From: an uncultured bacterium
GTDB taxonomy: Bacteria > Cyanobacteriota > Vampirovibrionia > Gastranaerophilales > Gastranaerophilaceae
Direction: 5' to 3'
DNA: 34,209 nucleotides
NCBI GenBank assembly: GCA_946636615.1
Contig: CAMPBE010000016.1
Coordinates: forward strand, 1-34,209
Under the pieces are notes generated by a model. That model ran no database searches. It saw only the letters and a list, made by a program, of their open reading frames with translations, and was not told the DNA's origin. Both the position numbers and the translations under genes were made by a program. Shown here one piece after another: positions 16,424 through 23,921 of this stretch. Every line of letters starts with the position of its first letter. Within the stretch, counting starts at the first letter, position 1.

Positions 16424-16450
16424 TTTGAACCTCATAAAAATTTTAAGTAA

Positions 16451-16459
16451 ATTATAGCA
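16451..16459 (-). promoter_or_regulatory. Extended -10 promoter of the acetyltransferase gene
   Basis: On the minus strand TGCTATAAT ends at 16451, 28 bases before the ATG. No clear -35 box is visible, as expected when the TG extension compensates. Confidence 0.65.
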
Positions 16460-16488
16460 TAAATCAAAAATTTTTCGATAATTACTTA

Positions 16489-16519
16489 TTGACCGTTTTT
16501 TATCTTTGTAATCTAATAT
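16489..16519 (+). promoter_or_regulatory. Promoter of mnmA
   Basis: TTGACC at 16489-16494 and TCTAAT at 16512-16517 are spaced by 17 bases; TAATAT at 16514-16519 is an alternative -10. The ATG is at 16550 with GAGG just upstream. Confidence 0.6.
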
Positions 16520-16549
16520 AAATGATTTTAAAACTAAGAGGAATACTGA

Positions 16550-17617
16550 ATGAAAATATTGGTAGGTTTATCTGGTGGTGTGGATTCATCCGTAGCGGCT
16601 TTGATATTAAAACAACAAGGTTATGATGTTATTGGTGCAACAATGTCAATATGGGGCAAGGACGGTATGGCTGCAAAATCAGGGCATAAGAATGCTTGTT
16701 ACGGTCCTGATGAAGTTGAAGATATTGAATCAGCACGTAAAATAGCTAATCAATTGGATATACCATATTATGTGTTTAATTGTGTTGAGCAGTATGAGCA
16801 AATAGTTTTGGAAAATTTTAAATCAGAATATTTACAAGGCAGAACGCCAAATCCTTGTGTATGGTGTAATGCGCTTGTGAAATTTGGTGTTCTTCCTCAT
16901 ATGGCAAAGGCGAATAATGTAGAATTTGATAAATTTGCAACAGGTCATTATGCAAGAATTGAAAAATTTGGTGATAAATTTGTTTTAAAAAAAGGTATTG
17001 CGCAAAATAAAGATCAATCATATTTTCTGTATAGATTAACACAAGATCAGTTGAAAAATATAATTTTACCATTGGGTGCATACACAAAAGATGAAATACG
17101 AAAAATTGCAAAAGAGAATGGATTGGATGTTGCAGAAAAACCTGACAGTCAGGATTTTTATGATGGTGACTACAATGAATTGTTAGACATTAAAGAAAAA
17201 GACGGAAATATTGTTGATTTGTCAGGAAATATTTTAGGTACACATAAAGGCATATGGAATTATACTATTGGTCAGAGAAAAGGTCTTGGGGTATCTTCAA
17301 GTGAGCCACTTTATGTTTTGCAATTAAAAAAAGATACAAATGAGGTTGTTGTCGGACCTGCTGATAAAACTTTTAAAAAAGCATTAAGTGCTACTAAGCT
17401 AAATTGGGTATCTATAGAAAAGCCAAAAGACGAATTTAGAGCAAAGGCCAAAATCAGATCAACTCAAATACCTGTTGATGTTTTAGTGAAACCGTCTGGG
17501 GATGAAATAGAGGTTATATTTGACGAATTGCAAAAATCTATAGCAATAGGTCAATCAGTTGTCTTGTATGATGAAGATGTTGTTTTAGGCGGTGGAATTA
17601 TTGATAAGGCTTATTAA
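16550..17617 (+). CDS. mnmA: tRNA 2-thiouridine synthase MnmA
   Basis: MnmA thiolates position 2 of the wobble uridine in tRNAs for Lys, Glu and Gln, using ATP to adenylate the base. The 355-residue length is normal. The PP-loop SGGVDSS is at 8-14, and NPCVWCN at 101-107 carries the first catalytic Cys (C103) and C106. ATGHYAR, KDQSYFLYRL and WNYTIGQRKGLG follow in family order. The usual second cysteine, in a context like SQDICF, is absent: here the region reads KPDSQDFYDGDY (197-208). An additional ACYGPDE near residue 50 has C50. I recall a subfamily with this shape, so it is probably not an error. It ends in a strong bidirectional terminator. Confidence 0.92.
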   Translation: MKILVGLSGGVDSSVAALILKQQGYDVIGATMSIWGKDGMAAKSGHKNACYGPDEVEDIESARKIANQLDIPYYVFNCVEQYEQIVLENFKSEYLQGRTPNPCVWCNALVKFGVLPHMAKANNVEFDKFATGHYARIEKFGDKFVLKKGIAQNKDQSYFLYRLTQDQLKNIILPLGAYTKDEIRKIAKENGLDVAEKPDSQDFYDGDYNELLDIKEKDGNIVDLSGNILGTHKGIWNYTIGQRKGLGVSSSEPLYVLQLKKDTNEVVVGPADKTFKKALSATKLNWVSIEKPKDEFRAKAKIRSTQIPVDVLVKPSGDEIEVIFDELQKSIAIGQSVVLYDEDVVLGGGIIDKAY

Positions 17618-17622
17618 CCAAT

Positions 17623-17655
17623 AAAAAAGCACCTTTTAAAAAAGGTGCTTTTTTT
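17623..17655. terminator. Bidirectional terminator between mnmA and the DUF2582 gene
   Basis: A long stem around AAAAGCACCTTT (17623-17637 with 17640-17654) ends in a T run on both strands. It lies between convergent genes. Confidence 0.9.
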
Positions 17656-17669
17656 AATTTAAAAAAAAC

Positions 17670-17876
17670 TTATTTTAGTCTTACGCTTACTGATGTACCT
17701 TTTTTAGAGATTTCAACTTTGTCTTCTCTAGCTAACCAGCCAAGACCCAAATCAGCAAAGTTTCCTTTAAGATCTAATTCTTTTTTCATTTTAGAGAATG
17801 TAGATTCTCCATTGTTATTCAAATAATCATAAATCATGCCTGCTGAAAATCCGATTTGTTCTTGTAATTCTTCCAT
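17670..17876 (-). CDS. DUF2582-type winged helix-turn-helix protein
   Basis: A 68-residue protein matching the small winged-helix DUF2582 family. It reads as an IGFSAGMIYDYLN helix, then GESTFSKMKKELDLKG (the predicted recognition part), LGLGWLAREDKVEI, and a short final strand (VSVRLK). Its role is unknown, though the fold suggests DNA or protein binding. The ATG at 17876 has GGAGG six bases upstream; an ATG 12 bases further out overlaps that site and is less likely. It is divergent from the helicase gene, with about 150 bases of A+T-rich sequence between starts. Confidence 0.85.
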   Translation of the reverse strand: MEELQEQIGFSAGMIYDYLNNNGESTFSKMKKELDLKGNFADLGLGWLAREDKVEISKKGTSVSVRLK

Positions 17877-17994
17877 TTTTACCTCCATGTTTTATTGTAA
17901 ATGAATTTTATATTATAGTTATAATAATAGACTAATGGTTAAAAAAATGCAATAGGTTAACAAGATGAGGACAAAATATTTTTTTTGTTATTTA

Positions 17995-18003
17995 TGCTAA
18001 AAT
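17995..18003 (+). promoter_or_regulatory. Extended -10 promoter candidate for the helicase-nuclease operon
   Basis: TGCTAAAAT (TG 17995-17996, TAAAAT 17998-18003) sits 21 bases before the TTG start. The context TTTATGCTA is shared with two other promoters in the window. No strong -35 box is visible. Confidence 0.5.
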
Positions 18004-18024
18004 ACCTTTAAGGGGGAAGTATTA

Positions 18025-21000
18025 TTGTTAATTTCAGGGGATTTGTCGACAAATAAAACTGATTTGCTAATTGATAAATATGCAGAATTGTTAAATTCCG
18101 GCATTAATGCTTCTGAGATTTTGGTGCTTTTACAAAATTCCAACAGGAAACAATATTTTTTGGATAGAACTTTTGAAAAATTAAGAATTGATTGTATAGA
18201 AAAATTACAAGTTCATTCTTTTTTTTCTCTTGTTTATAACACAATCAATGACAATTGGGCATTTTTAGAAAATCTGAATCCATATAATAACCCCTCAATT
18301 TTGCCAAACCTTGCAGGGCTCGAGGTTTCACAATTTTTATTAAAAGATATATTGAAAGAAGTCCCGTTTAAAGGTTACAATTCTAAAAAATCTTTATTGC
18401 ATCAAATTTTTAGAAGATATTCACTGATAGTTCAAAATAACTTGAATGATGAAGATGTTGAATGGCGAACTCGTGTGTTAGGTGAAAGTTTTGCTGATGA
18501 TGCAAAAAATGTATTAAAAAAATTGCTCTCGAGAACATTGCAATATAGGGATTTTGACTATTTAAGACAAGGTTTGGTTTTTAATTATATTTATAAAAAT
18601 ACAGACTATTTTAAGAATATTAAATATTTAATACTTGATGATGGTGATGAGATTACTCCAATTTGTTTTGATTTTATAAAATTTTTAGCACCTCAATTGA
18701 TTGATGTGTTTGTAGCATTTGATCCATATGGCGCAAGTAGAAGCGGTTATTTGAGTGCCGATAGAACTGCTGTGTGGAAGTTTGAAGATTTATTTAAGCA
18801 AAAATCTGAAATTTTACAATCGGATAACAATTTATCGGAAGATGCAAAAAATATTTATTTTAATATTGTTAATAATGAATCAAATGTTTTAAAAAACTTT
18901 TCTCTAACCTCTGTATCGAAACGTGCATCCATGATTGATGAAGCAATAAAAAGAATAAAAGAGCTGTTAGGGAAGGATGTAAAACCTTTTGAAATATCAA
19001 TTATTACTCCTTTAGTTGATGATATGTTGAAGTTTTCGTTGAAAGAAAATTTACATAATAATATTGTATATTTATCAGGCAGTGAAAAATTGGTTAATAA
19101 CAGAATAGTAAAATCTGTTTTGAATATTCTCAAAATGTCCTTGGGTATAAAAATTTCTCATTTTGAGTTAAGAGTCGTGCTATCTCATTTTTTAGGCATT
19201 CCTATTAGATATTGTAAAAATATTCTTGAAAATTATGAAAAAACATTTCAGTTGATTGATTGGAATTTTCAAAATGATGAATATACAAATAAGTATGTTA
19301 ATTTTAAAAACATATTAGAAAATCTAAAAAACTCTGATATAAAATTATCAGAAAAAGTATATGAAATATTCAATTCTTTTACTGAATTTTATTTAGTTAA
19401 TTCCACAGAAATGGCTAAATTTAACTTTTTCATAAAGCAATTGCAAGATTTTGAAAATATATTTGGAGATGAGTTTAAACTAAGACAAGAAGAAATCATA
19501 AATCAGATAGAAAATTCAATTATATCTGAAAATCCGTATTCTATTTTAGAAATTTCTCAAAACGATTTGATAGTTTCTACCCCACAAAAAATTATTGACA
19601 ATCAGGTTAAAACAAAATATCAGATATGGCTTGATATTTCAAGTGATGAATGGATAAAGAGTGATATAGGTCCTTTGTATAATGCTTGGGTTTTTCAAAG
19701 AGGTTGGGCAAAGGATGAATTTACTGTAGATGATAATATAGAATTATCCAAAGAAAAGACTGCAAGAATTTTGAGAAAGATAATTCTTTGCGCATCTGAG
19801 AATATAAATGTTTATGCTAGCTTATTTGATGGTAATGGCGTTGAAAACTTTGGCGGTATACAAGATTATATTAAAGTTCAAGAAAATGATGATTCAGATT
19901 TGAATGCAGAGAAAAAGTTTAATATAATTCCAAGAGAAGATCAAAAACCTGTACTTGAATATAAAAACGGTAAAATGGCTATTTCAGCAGTTCCCGGTGC
20001 CGGAAAAACAACAATTCTTTTGGCGTTAATTATAAAACTTTTAAACGACGGAATTAATCCTGAGAATATATTTGTTATGACATATATGGAATCGGCTGCA
20101 AGAAATTTTCGTGACAGGATAAAGACTATTCGCTCAAACAGCTCTCAATTACCAAATATCAGTACAATTCATGGTTTGGCGTTAAGAATTCTAAAAGAAA
20201 ACGGAAACCATGAAAGATTAGGACTGCCATCAGATTTTGAAATTTGCGATGATACCCAAAGAACTAATATATTAAGACAAATATCGCAAAATTTAAAATT
20301 AAAAAAAACGGAAACAGATGAATTTGAAAGGGGTATTTCCGTATTAAAGATGGGATGTAAAAAAACTGATGGAAATATAGAAACAAGTGATGCTAAAATA
20401 AAAAGATTTTTGGAATTTTTTAGAGAATATCAGGCTGTTTTGAAAGAAAATAATTTAATTGATTATGATGATATGCTTATATCTTCTGTAAGATTGCTTG
20501 AAGAAAATGATGATATTTTAAAGTATTATCAAAATATTTGTCAATATATAATCGAAGACGAAGCTCAGGATTCTTCTGCAATTCAACAAAGGTTAATTAA
20601 TTTATTAAGTTCAAAATCTAAAAACTTAATAAGGTGCGGTGATATTAATCAGGCAATCACAACAACTTTTTCTAATGCTGATGTTGAAGGATTTAGAAAA
20701 TTTATAGCAGAAAGTGATAATGTAAGCATGGACCATTCTCAACGGTGTTGTGAGGATGTGTGGAAACTTGCAAATAAACTTGTTGATTTCGGAAAAACAA
20801 AGCCTGAATTTAGCGGTGCTTTTTTTGATATATATATGAAACCTGTACAAGGTAAAAATCCGGTTTCGCAAAATGCAATAAATCCTAAAATATTTGAAAA
20901 ACCATTAGAAGAAAGAAATTATATTTTAAGAGAAATTAAATCAATACTGCGAAAAGAACCAAAATGTACTGTTGGTATATTACTCAGAAATAATTATCAA

Positions 21001-21897
21001 GTTGCACAGTGGATAAACTTCTTAAATAATAGCGGTTTGAAAACGATCACCCGAAGCGAATCTCTTGAACAAAAATCTATTTTTAGAACGATTTTTGCAA
21101 TTATGAATATGATATTAAAACCTTTTGATAATAATTTAATTGCAGAAAATTATGAGATTTTGGCAGAAACAGGATTGTATAAACAACGTTTGGGGTATGA
21201 AATAAAAAAATGTGATATTCCTTTTATAGAACAGAATTGTGATGATATTGAAAATATACATCTTGCTCAATTCTATTGGGATTTAACATATTGGCTATAT
21301 TTTAGTTATCTTGCACCTGAAGAATTAGCAATCAAAATCGGTTTGCATTACTTTTCATCAGAAATTGAAAAATCAAATGTTTATTTAATTTCTACATTAA
21401 TAAAACGGTTGAGTATGAATAATCAAGATATGGAATCTTTGTTATTAAGATTGGGAGAACTTGCAAAAAAACCAAGTCTTAGCGGATTTAAATTTTTCTC
21501 GGAAGAAGATGAAAGCTCAAAAGAATTTGTAGCAGGTAAAGTCCAGATAATGACTATGCATAAATCAAAAGGGGATGAATTTGACTATGTATTTATGCCG
21601 GAAATGACTGAGAAAAATTTGACTTTTGATGTAGCGCAGGTAAAATTAAAATCTTCAGAATTTATGGAAAATATAAGACGATTGAATCCTGAATATAAAA
21701 ATAAAACAGAAAACGATATGGTATGTGAGCAAATTGCAGAGAATTTGCGTCTTTTGTATGTTGCAATTACAAGAGCTAAAAAATATTTATGTATTACAAC
21801 CAGCAGAAAAACAACGTCATTTGGAAAAGTTGTTGAACAAGAACCCAATCTGATATTTAATGATTTATTAGAGTGTCGTGAGGTGTACAGTGACTAG
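18025..21897 (+). CDS. Two-module SF1 helicase, AddA/UvrD-like with an inactive AddB-like N-terminal half
   Basis: A 1290-residue protein made of two SF1-like modules. The C-terminal half is an intact UvrD/AddA-type 3'-5' helicase: Walker A AVPGAGKTT (K661), STIHGLALRIL, Walker B IIEDEAQDSS (E844-D849), MTMHKSKGDEFD (from 1176), and the arginine motif LLYVAITRAKKYL near 1245. The N-terminal 620 residues repeat the plan in degenerate form. GDLSTNKT (5-12) has Asn in place of the Walker Gly, LQVHSFFSLVY resembles the second motif, and YLILDDGDEITP resembles Walker B. That recalls AddB fused ahead of AddA. No nuclease domain is present; a separate RecB-like nuclease follows and overlaps by 8 bases. 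It starts with TTG behind a strong AAGGGGG. The likely role is double-strand-break end processing. Confidence 0.87.
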   Translation: MLISGDLSTNKTDLLIDKYAELLNSGINASEILVLLQNSNRKQYFLDRTFEKLRIDCIEKLQVHSFFSLVYNTINDNWAFLENLNPYNNPSILPNLAGLEVSQFLLKDILKEVPFKGYNSKKSLLHQIFRRYSLIVQNNLNDEDVEWRTRVLGESFADDAKNVLKKLLSRTLQYRDFDYLRQGLVFNYIYKNTDYFKNIKYLILDDGDEITPICFDFIKFLAPQLIDVFVAFDPYGASRSGYLSADRTAVWKFEDLFKQKSEILQSDNNLSEDAKNIYFNIVNNESNVLKNFSLTSVSKRASMIDEAIKRIKELLGKDVKPFEISIITPLVDDMLKFSLKENLHNNIVYLSGSEKLVNNRIVKSVLNILKMSLGIKISHFELRVVLSHFLGIPIRYCKNILENYEKTFQLIDWNFQNDEYTNKYVNFKNILENLKNSDIKLSEKVYEIFNSFTEFYLVNSTEMAKFNFFIKQLQDFENIFGDEFKLRQEEIINQIENSIISENPYSILEISQNDLIVSTPQKIIDNQVKTKYQIWLDISSDEWIKSDIGPLYNAWVFQRGWAKDEFTVDDNIELSKEKTARILRKIILCASENINVYASLFDGNGVENFGGIQDYIKVQENDDSDLNAEKKFNIIPREDQKPVLEYKNGKMAISAVPGAGKTTILLALIIKLLNDGINPENIFVMTYMESAARNFRDRIKTIRSNSSQLPNISTIHGLALRILKENGNHERLGLPSDFEICDDTQRTNILRQISQNLKLKKTETDEFERGISVLKMGCKKTDGNIETSDAKIKRFLEFFREYQAVLKENNLIDYDDMLISSVRLLEENDDILKYYQNICQYIIEDEAQDSSAIQQRLINLLSSKSKNLIRCGDINQAITTTFSNADVEGFRKFIAESDNVSMDHSQRCCEDVWKLANKLVDFGKTKPEFSGAFFDIYMKPVQGKNPVSQNAINPKIFEKPLEERNYILREIKSILRKEPKCTVGILLRNNYQVAQWINFLNNSGLKTITRSESLEQKSIFRTIFAIMNMILKPFDNNLIAENYEILAETGLYKQRLGYEIKKCDIPFIEQNCDDIENIHLAQFYWDLTYWLYFSYLAPEELAIKIGLHYFSSEIEKSNVYLISTLIKRLSMNNQDMESLLLRLGELAKKPSLSGFKFFSEEDESSKEFVAGKVQIMTMHKSKGDEFDYVFMPEMTEKNLTFDVAQVKLKSSEFMENIRRLNPEYKNKTENDMVCEQIAENLRLLYVAITRAKKYLCITTSRKTTSFGKVVEQEPNLIFNDLLECREVYSD

Positions 21898-22525
21898 TTA
21901 TTCTCCTAACATGTTAAAAACTTATCAAAATTGCCCTCAGAAATATTGCTTAAAATACGAGCAAAAACTTATTATGCCTCAAAAAGCTTCTTTGTTTGAA
22001 AAAGGTAAGAATATTCATGCGTTAGCAAATTATTATCTAAAAGGTGATAATATTGACAAATTTTTAACTGTTTTAAACCAAGAAGAAGTCCTGTTATGGG
22101 AAACTTTGAAAAATAATATATATTTTCAGAAACAATATGTGGAATCTGAATATAATTTATCTTGTAAAATTGGAGATTTTTGGATTGGCGGTAGAATCGA
22201 CGCAATTGTGAAAGATGAAGAAAAATATTATATTCTTGATTATAAAACAGGTGCTATCCCAAAAGAACCTGAAAATGATTATCAAACAATGATTTATATG
22301 CTTTGTTTAAGTAAAAAATTAAATCGCATTGATGGAATTAATTTTGTTTATATTGATTTAAAAAATAATCAAAATCATTTGATTGAATTGTCAGATGAAA
22401 AGTTACGTGAATATGAAAAAAGCATTATCAAAATTTGTAATTCTATAAAAAACGTTCAAATACAAGAGGATTTAAAATTTTCAAAAAAATGTGATTTTTG
22501 TGAGTATAAAAGAGTTTGTTTTTAA
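21890..22525 (+). CDS. RecB-like PD-(D/E)XK nuclease with Fe-S cysteines (Cas4/AddB-type)
   Basis: A 211-residue nuclease of the RecB/Cas4 clan. The catalytic core is GGRID (D104), then LDYKTG (D117, K119) and QTMIYML, the usual order of motifs II, III and QxxxY-like. Four cysteines frame it: C15 in QNCPQKY, and C201, C204, C210 in CDFCEYKRVC. These can hold a 4Fe-4S cluster, as in AddB and Cas4. I chose the GTG at 21890, six bases after TGAGG; a GTG at 21878 is alternative. It overlaps the helicase stop by 8 bases, so the two are translationally coupled and probably form one machine, with this protein cutting the strands opened by the helicase. No cas genes or CRISPR array lie nearby, which argues against a Cas4 role. 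Confidence 0.9.
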   Translation: MTSYSPNMLKTYQNCPQKYCLKYEQKLIMPQKASLFEKGKNIHALANYYLKGDNIDKFLTVLNQEEVLLWETLKNNIYFQKQYVESEYNLSCKIGDFWIGGRIDAIVKDEEKYYILDYKTGAIPKEPENDYQTMIYMLCLSKKLNRIDGINFVYIDLKNNQNHLIELSDEKLREYEKSIIKICNSIKNVQIQEDLKFSKKCDFCEYKRVCF

Positions 22526-22540
22526 CCCTTTTTAAAAATA

Positions 22541-22572
22541 CAAAACCCTCTGTATAATTACAGAGGGTTTTG
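22541..22572. terminator. Bidirectional terminator between the nuclease gene and rplL
   Basis: A 14-bp stem (arm CAAAACCCTCTGTA, 22541-22554 with 22559-22572) has a 4-base loop. Both strands carry a T-rich run. It closes the helicase-nuclease operon and the rplJL operon. Confidence 0.92.
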
Positions 22573-22590
22573 TAAAAATAGTGTTAAAAA

Positions 22591-22971
22591 CTATTTGATT
22601 TCTACAGTTGCGCCAGCTGCTTCTAATTTAGCTTTAATGTCTTTAGCTTCTTCAGGTTTAATACCTTCTTTAATAGCTTTAGGAGCACCATCAACTAAAT
22701 CTTTAGCTTCTTTCAAACCTAAACCTGTAATTTCACGAACGATTTTCAATACAGGGATTTTTTGGTCGCCAGCGCTAGCCAAAATTACAGATACTTCAGA
22801 AGGAGCTTCACCTGCATCTGCTGCACCTGCTGCTGCTGGAGCTGCTGCTGCAACTGCAACCGGAGCTGCTGCTGATACGCCGAATTTTTCTTCCATAGCT
22901 TTTACTAATTCAGCTGCTTCTAACAAAGTTAATTTTTCAATTGATTCTAAAATAGTTTCTACGTTACTCAT
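22591..22971 (-). CDS. rplL: 50S ribosomal protein L7/L12
   Basis: The 126-residue stalk protein of the large subunit, which recruits translation factors. The N-terminal dimerisation helix ([19 protein letters not shown]) is followed by an Ala/Pro/Gly-rich hinge and the conserved C-terminal domain ([20 protein letters not shown], with VDGAPK). The ATG at 22971 follows AAGGAG. It lies 189 bases after the end of rplJ, longer than usual. That gap contains a small hairpin (arms GTCAGA/TCTGAC, 23003-23019) with no T run, so it is not a terminator. The two genes are probably cotranscribed, which fits control by the L10 leader. Confidence 0.97.
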   Translation of the reverse strand: MSNVETILESIEKLTLLEAAELVKAMEEKFGVSAAAPVAVAAAAPAAAGAADAGEAPSEVSVILASAGDQKIPVLKIVREITGLGLKEAKDLVDGAPKAIKEGIKPEEAKDIKAKLEAAGATVEIK

Positions 22972-23160
22972 TATTCTTCTCCTTTTTTGTTTTTCGTTTG
23001 ATGTCAGATTTTGTCTGACCTACTTTTAATTGTCATCTGTGTTTAATTATTGCTTTACACTCCGCTGTCATTCACTACATTTTAATTCGTAAAGTTTTTG
23101 TTCATTAGCTTCGTGATACTTCGAGTTTGTTCGCTATTGCTCACTCCACTCTACGCAAAA

Positions 23161-23679
23161 TTAAGCTTTTTGATCTCTAACAGCTGCCATAGCACGTGTA
23201 AGTTGTGCCATAACTGCGTTGATAGATCCAACGATACCTGATGCCGGTGAATTGATTGAACCAAGAATTTTTGCAATAAGTTCTTCTTTTGATGGAAGTT
23301 TTGCAAGAGCTTCAACTTCTTTTGCATCAAGAAGTTTGCCATCCAATGCACCACCTAAAATAGCACCCTTTTTAGTATCTTTGATAAATTTAGAAACTGC
23401 TTTTGCAGGGCTAACTTGATCTTCATAACCAAAAGCAATAGCTATAGGTCCTGTTAAAGACTCAGCAAGCACTTCAAATTCAGTACCCTTTAGAGCAATT
23501 TTAGCTAAAGTGTTTTTAGTTACCATGTAGTCGCCGCCGTCTTTTTGAAGCGCACGTCTAAGATTTGTGATTTCTTCTACACTGTAACCTTTATACTCAG
23601 TTAAAACAGCTACTTGGGCTTTTTCTGCTTTTGCTTTAATTTCATTGATTTTTTCTGATTTAAAAGCTTTTGTTGCCAT
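23161..23679 (-). CDS. rplJ: 50S ribosomal protein L10
   Basis: The 172-residue stalk base protein that binds 23S rRNA and carries L7/L12 dimers through its C-terminal helix. Family landmarks include VLTEYKGYSVEEITNLRRAL near the N-terminus, YMVTKNTLAKIAL, the GPIAIAFGYED stretch, and the AKILGSINSPASGIVGSIN and Ala-rich C-terminal helix region. The ATG at 23679 has AAGGAG five bases upstream. It is preceded by an L10 leader and an attenuator, so L10-L12 complexes are expected to repress it. The canonical neighbours rplK, rplA and rpoB are not here; a membrane protein and panC precede it instead. Confidence 0.97.
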   Translation of the reverse strand: MATKAFKSEKINEIKAKAEKAQVAVLTEYKGYSVEEITNLRRALQKDGGDYMVTKNTLAKIALKGTEFEVLAESLTGPIAIAFGYEDQVSPAKAVSKFIKDTKKGAILGGALDGKLLDAKEVEALAKLPSKEELIAKILGSINSPASGIVGSINAVMAQLTRAMAAVRDQKA

Positions 23680-23726
23680 TTTTGCTCCTTTTTTGTGTAC
23701 TACATATTTTACCGACCACGAACATT

Positions 23727-23769
23727 AAAAAAGACTTTGCGTCATTCTCAATATTCAGACCGCAAAATC
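23727..23769 (-). terminator. Transcription attenuator between the L10 leader and rplJ
   Basis: On the minus strand GATTTTGCGGTC (23769-23758) pairs with GACGCAAAGTC (23743-23733), with one bulged G and one wobble. Six T follow (23732-23727). It lies after the leader and 48 bases before rplJ, so it must be read through to express rplJL. TGCGGT in its first arm (23764-23759) is exactly complementary to ACCGCA of the leader (23876-23871), giving an obvious antiterminator. Confidence 0.75.
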
Positions 23770-23799
23770 TTACAAGTTAAAACATCTATTTATATTTTC

Positions 23800-23880
23800 G
23801 ACTGTTTCACCTCGGCTAGATATTAAGGTAGTTATTATAAGGATTTTACCCCCAACCACCACTAGCTGTCTGCGGTTATA
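23800..23880 (-). ncRNA. Ribosomal protein L10 leader RNA
   Basis: The minus strand has the conserved leader elements: ACCGCAGACAGCTAGTGG (beginning at 23876), a variable segment, then TATCTAGCCGAGGTGAAACAG ending near 23802 (the run is split by the kink). In known L10 leaders this structure binds the L10-L12 complex and controls rplJL. CTAG in the first arm and CTAG in the second allow the expected helix. The RNA would start near 23880 from a TTGATT/TAGTAT promoter. Confidence 0.85.
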
Positions 23881-23885
23881 TGTTC

Positions 23886-23914
23886 ATACTATTATAAAAA
23901 TTTTTAGAAATCAA
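23886..23914 (-). promoter_or_regulatory. Promoter of rplJL
   Basis: On the minus strand TTGATT (23914-23909) and TAGTAT (23891-23886) are 17 bases apart, ending just before the L10 leader. It lies partly against the 3' end of the upstream membrane-protein gene (stop at 23922). Confidence 0.6.
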
Positions 23915-23921
23915 GTATAAG

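Noticed and set aside
21890-22525. Cas4 of a CRISPR system
   Set aside because: The nuclease is coupled to a helicase gene, and no cas1, cas2 or repeat array is present in the window.
23003-23019. Terminator between rplJ and rplL
   Set aside because: The 6-bp hairpin has no T run on either strand.
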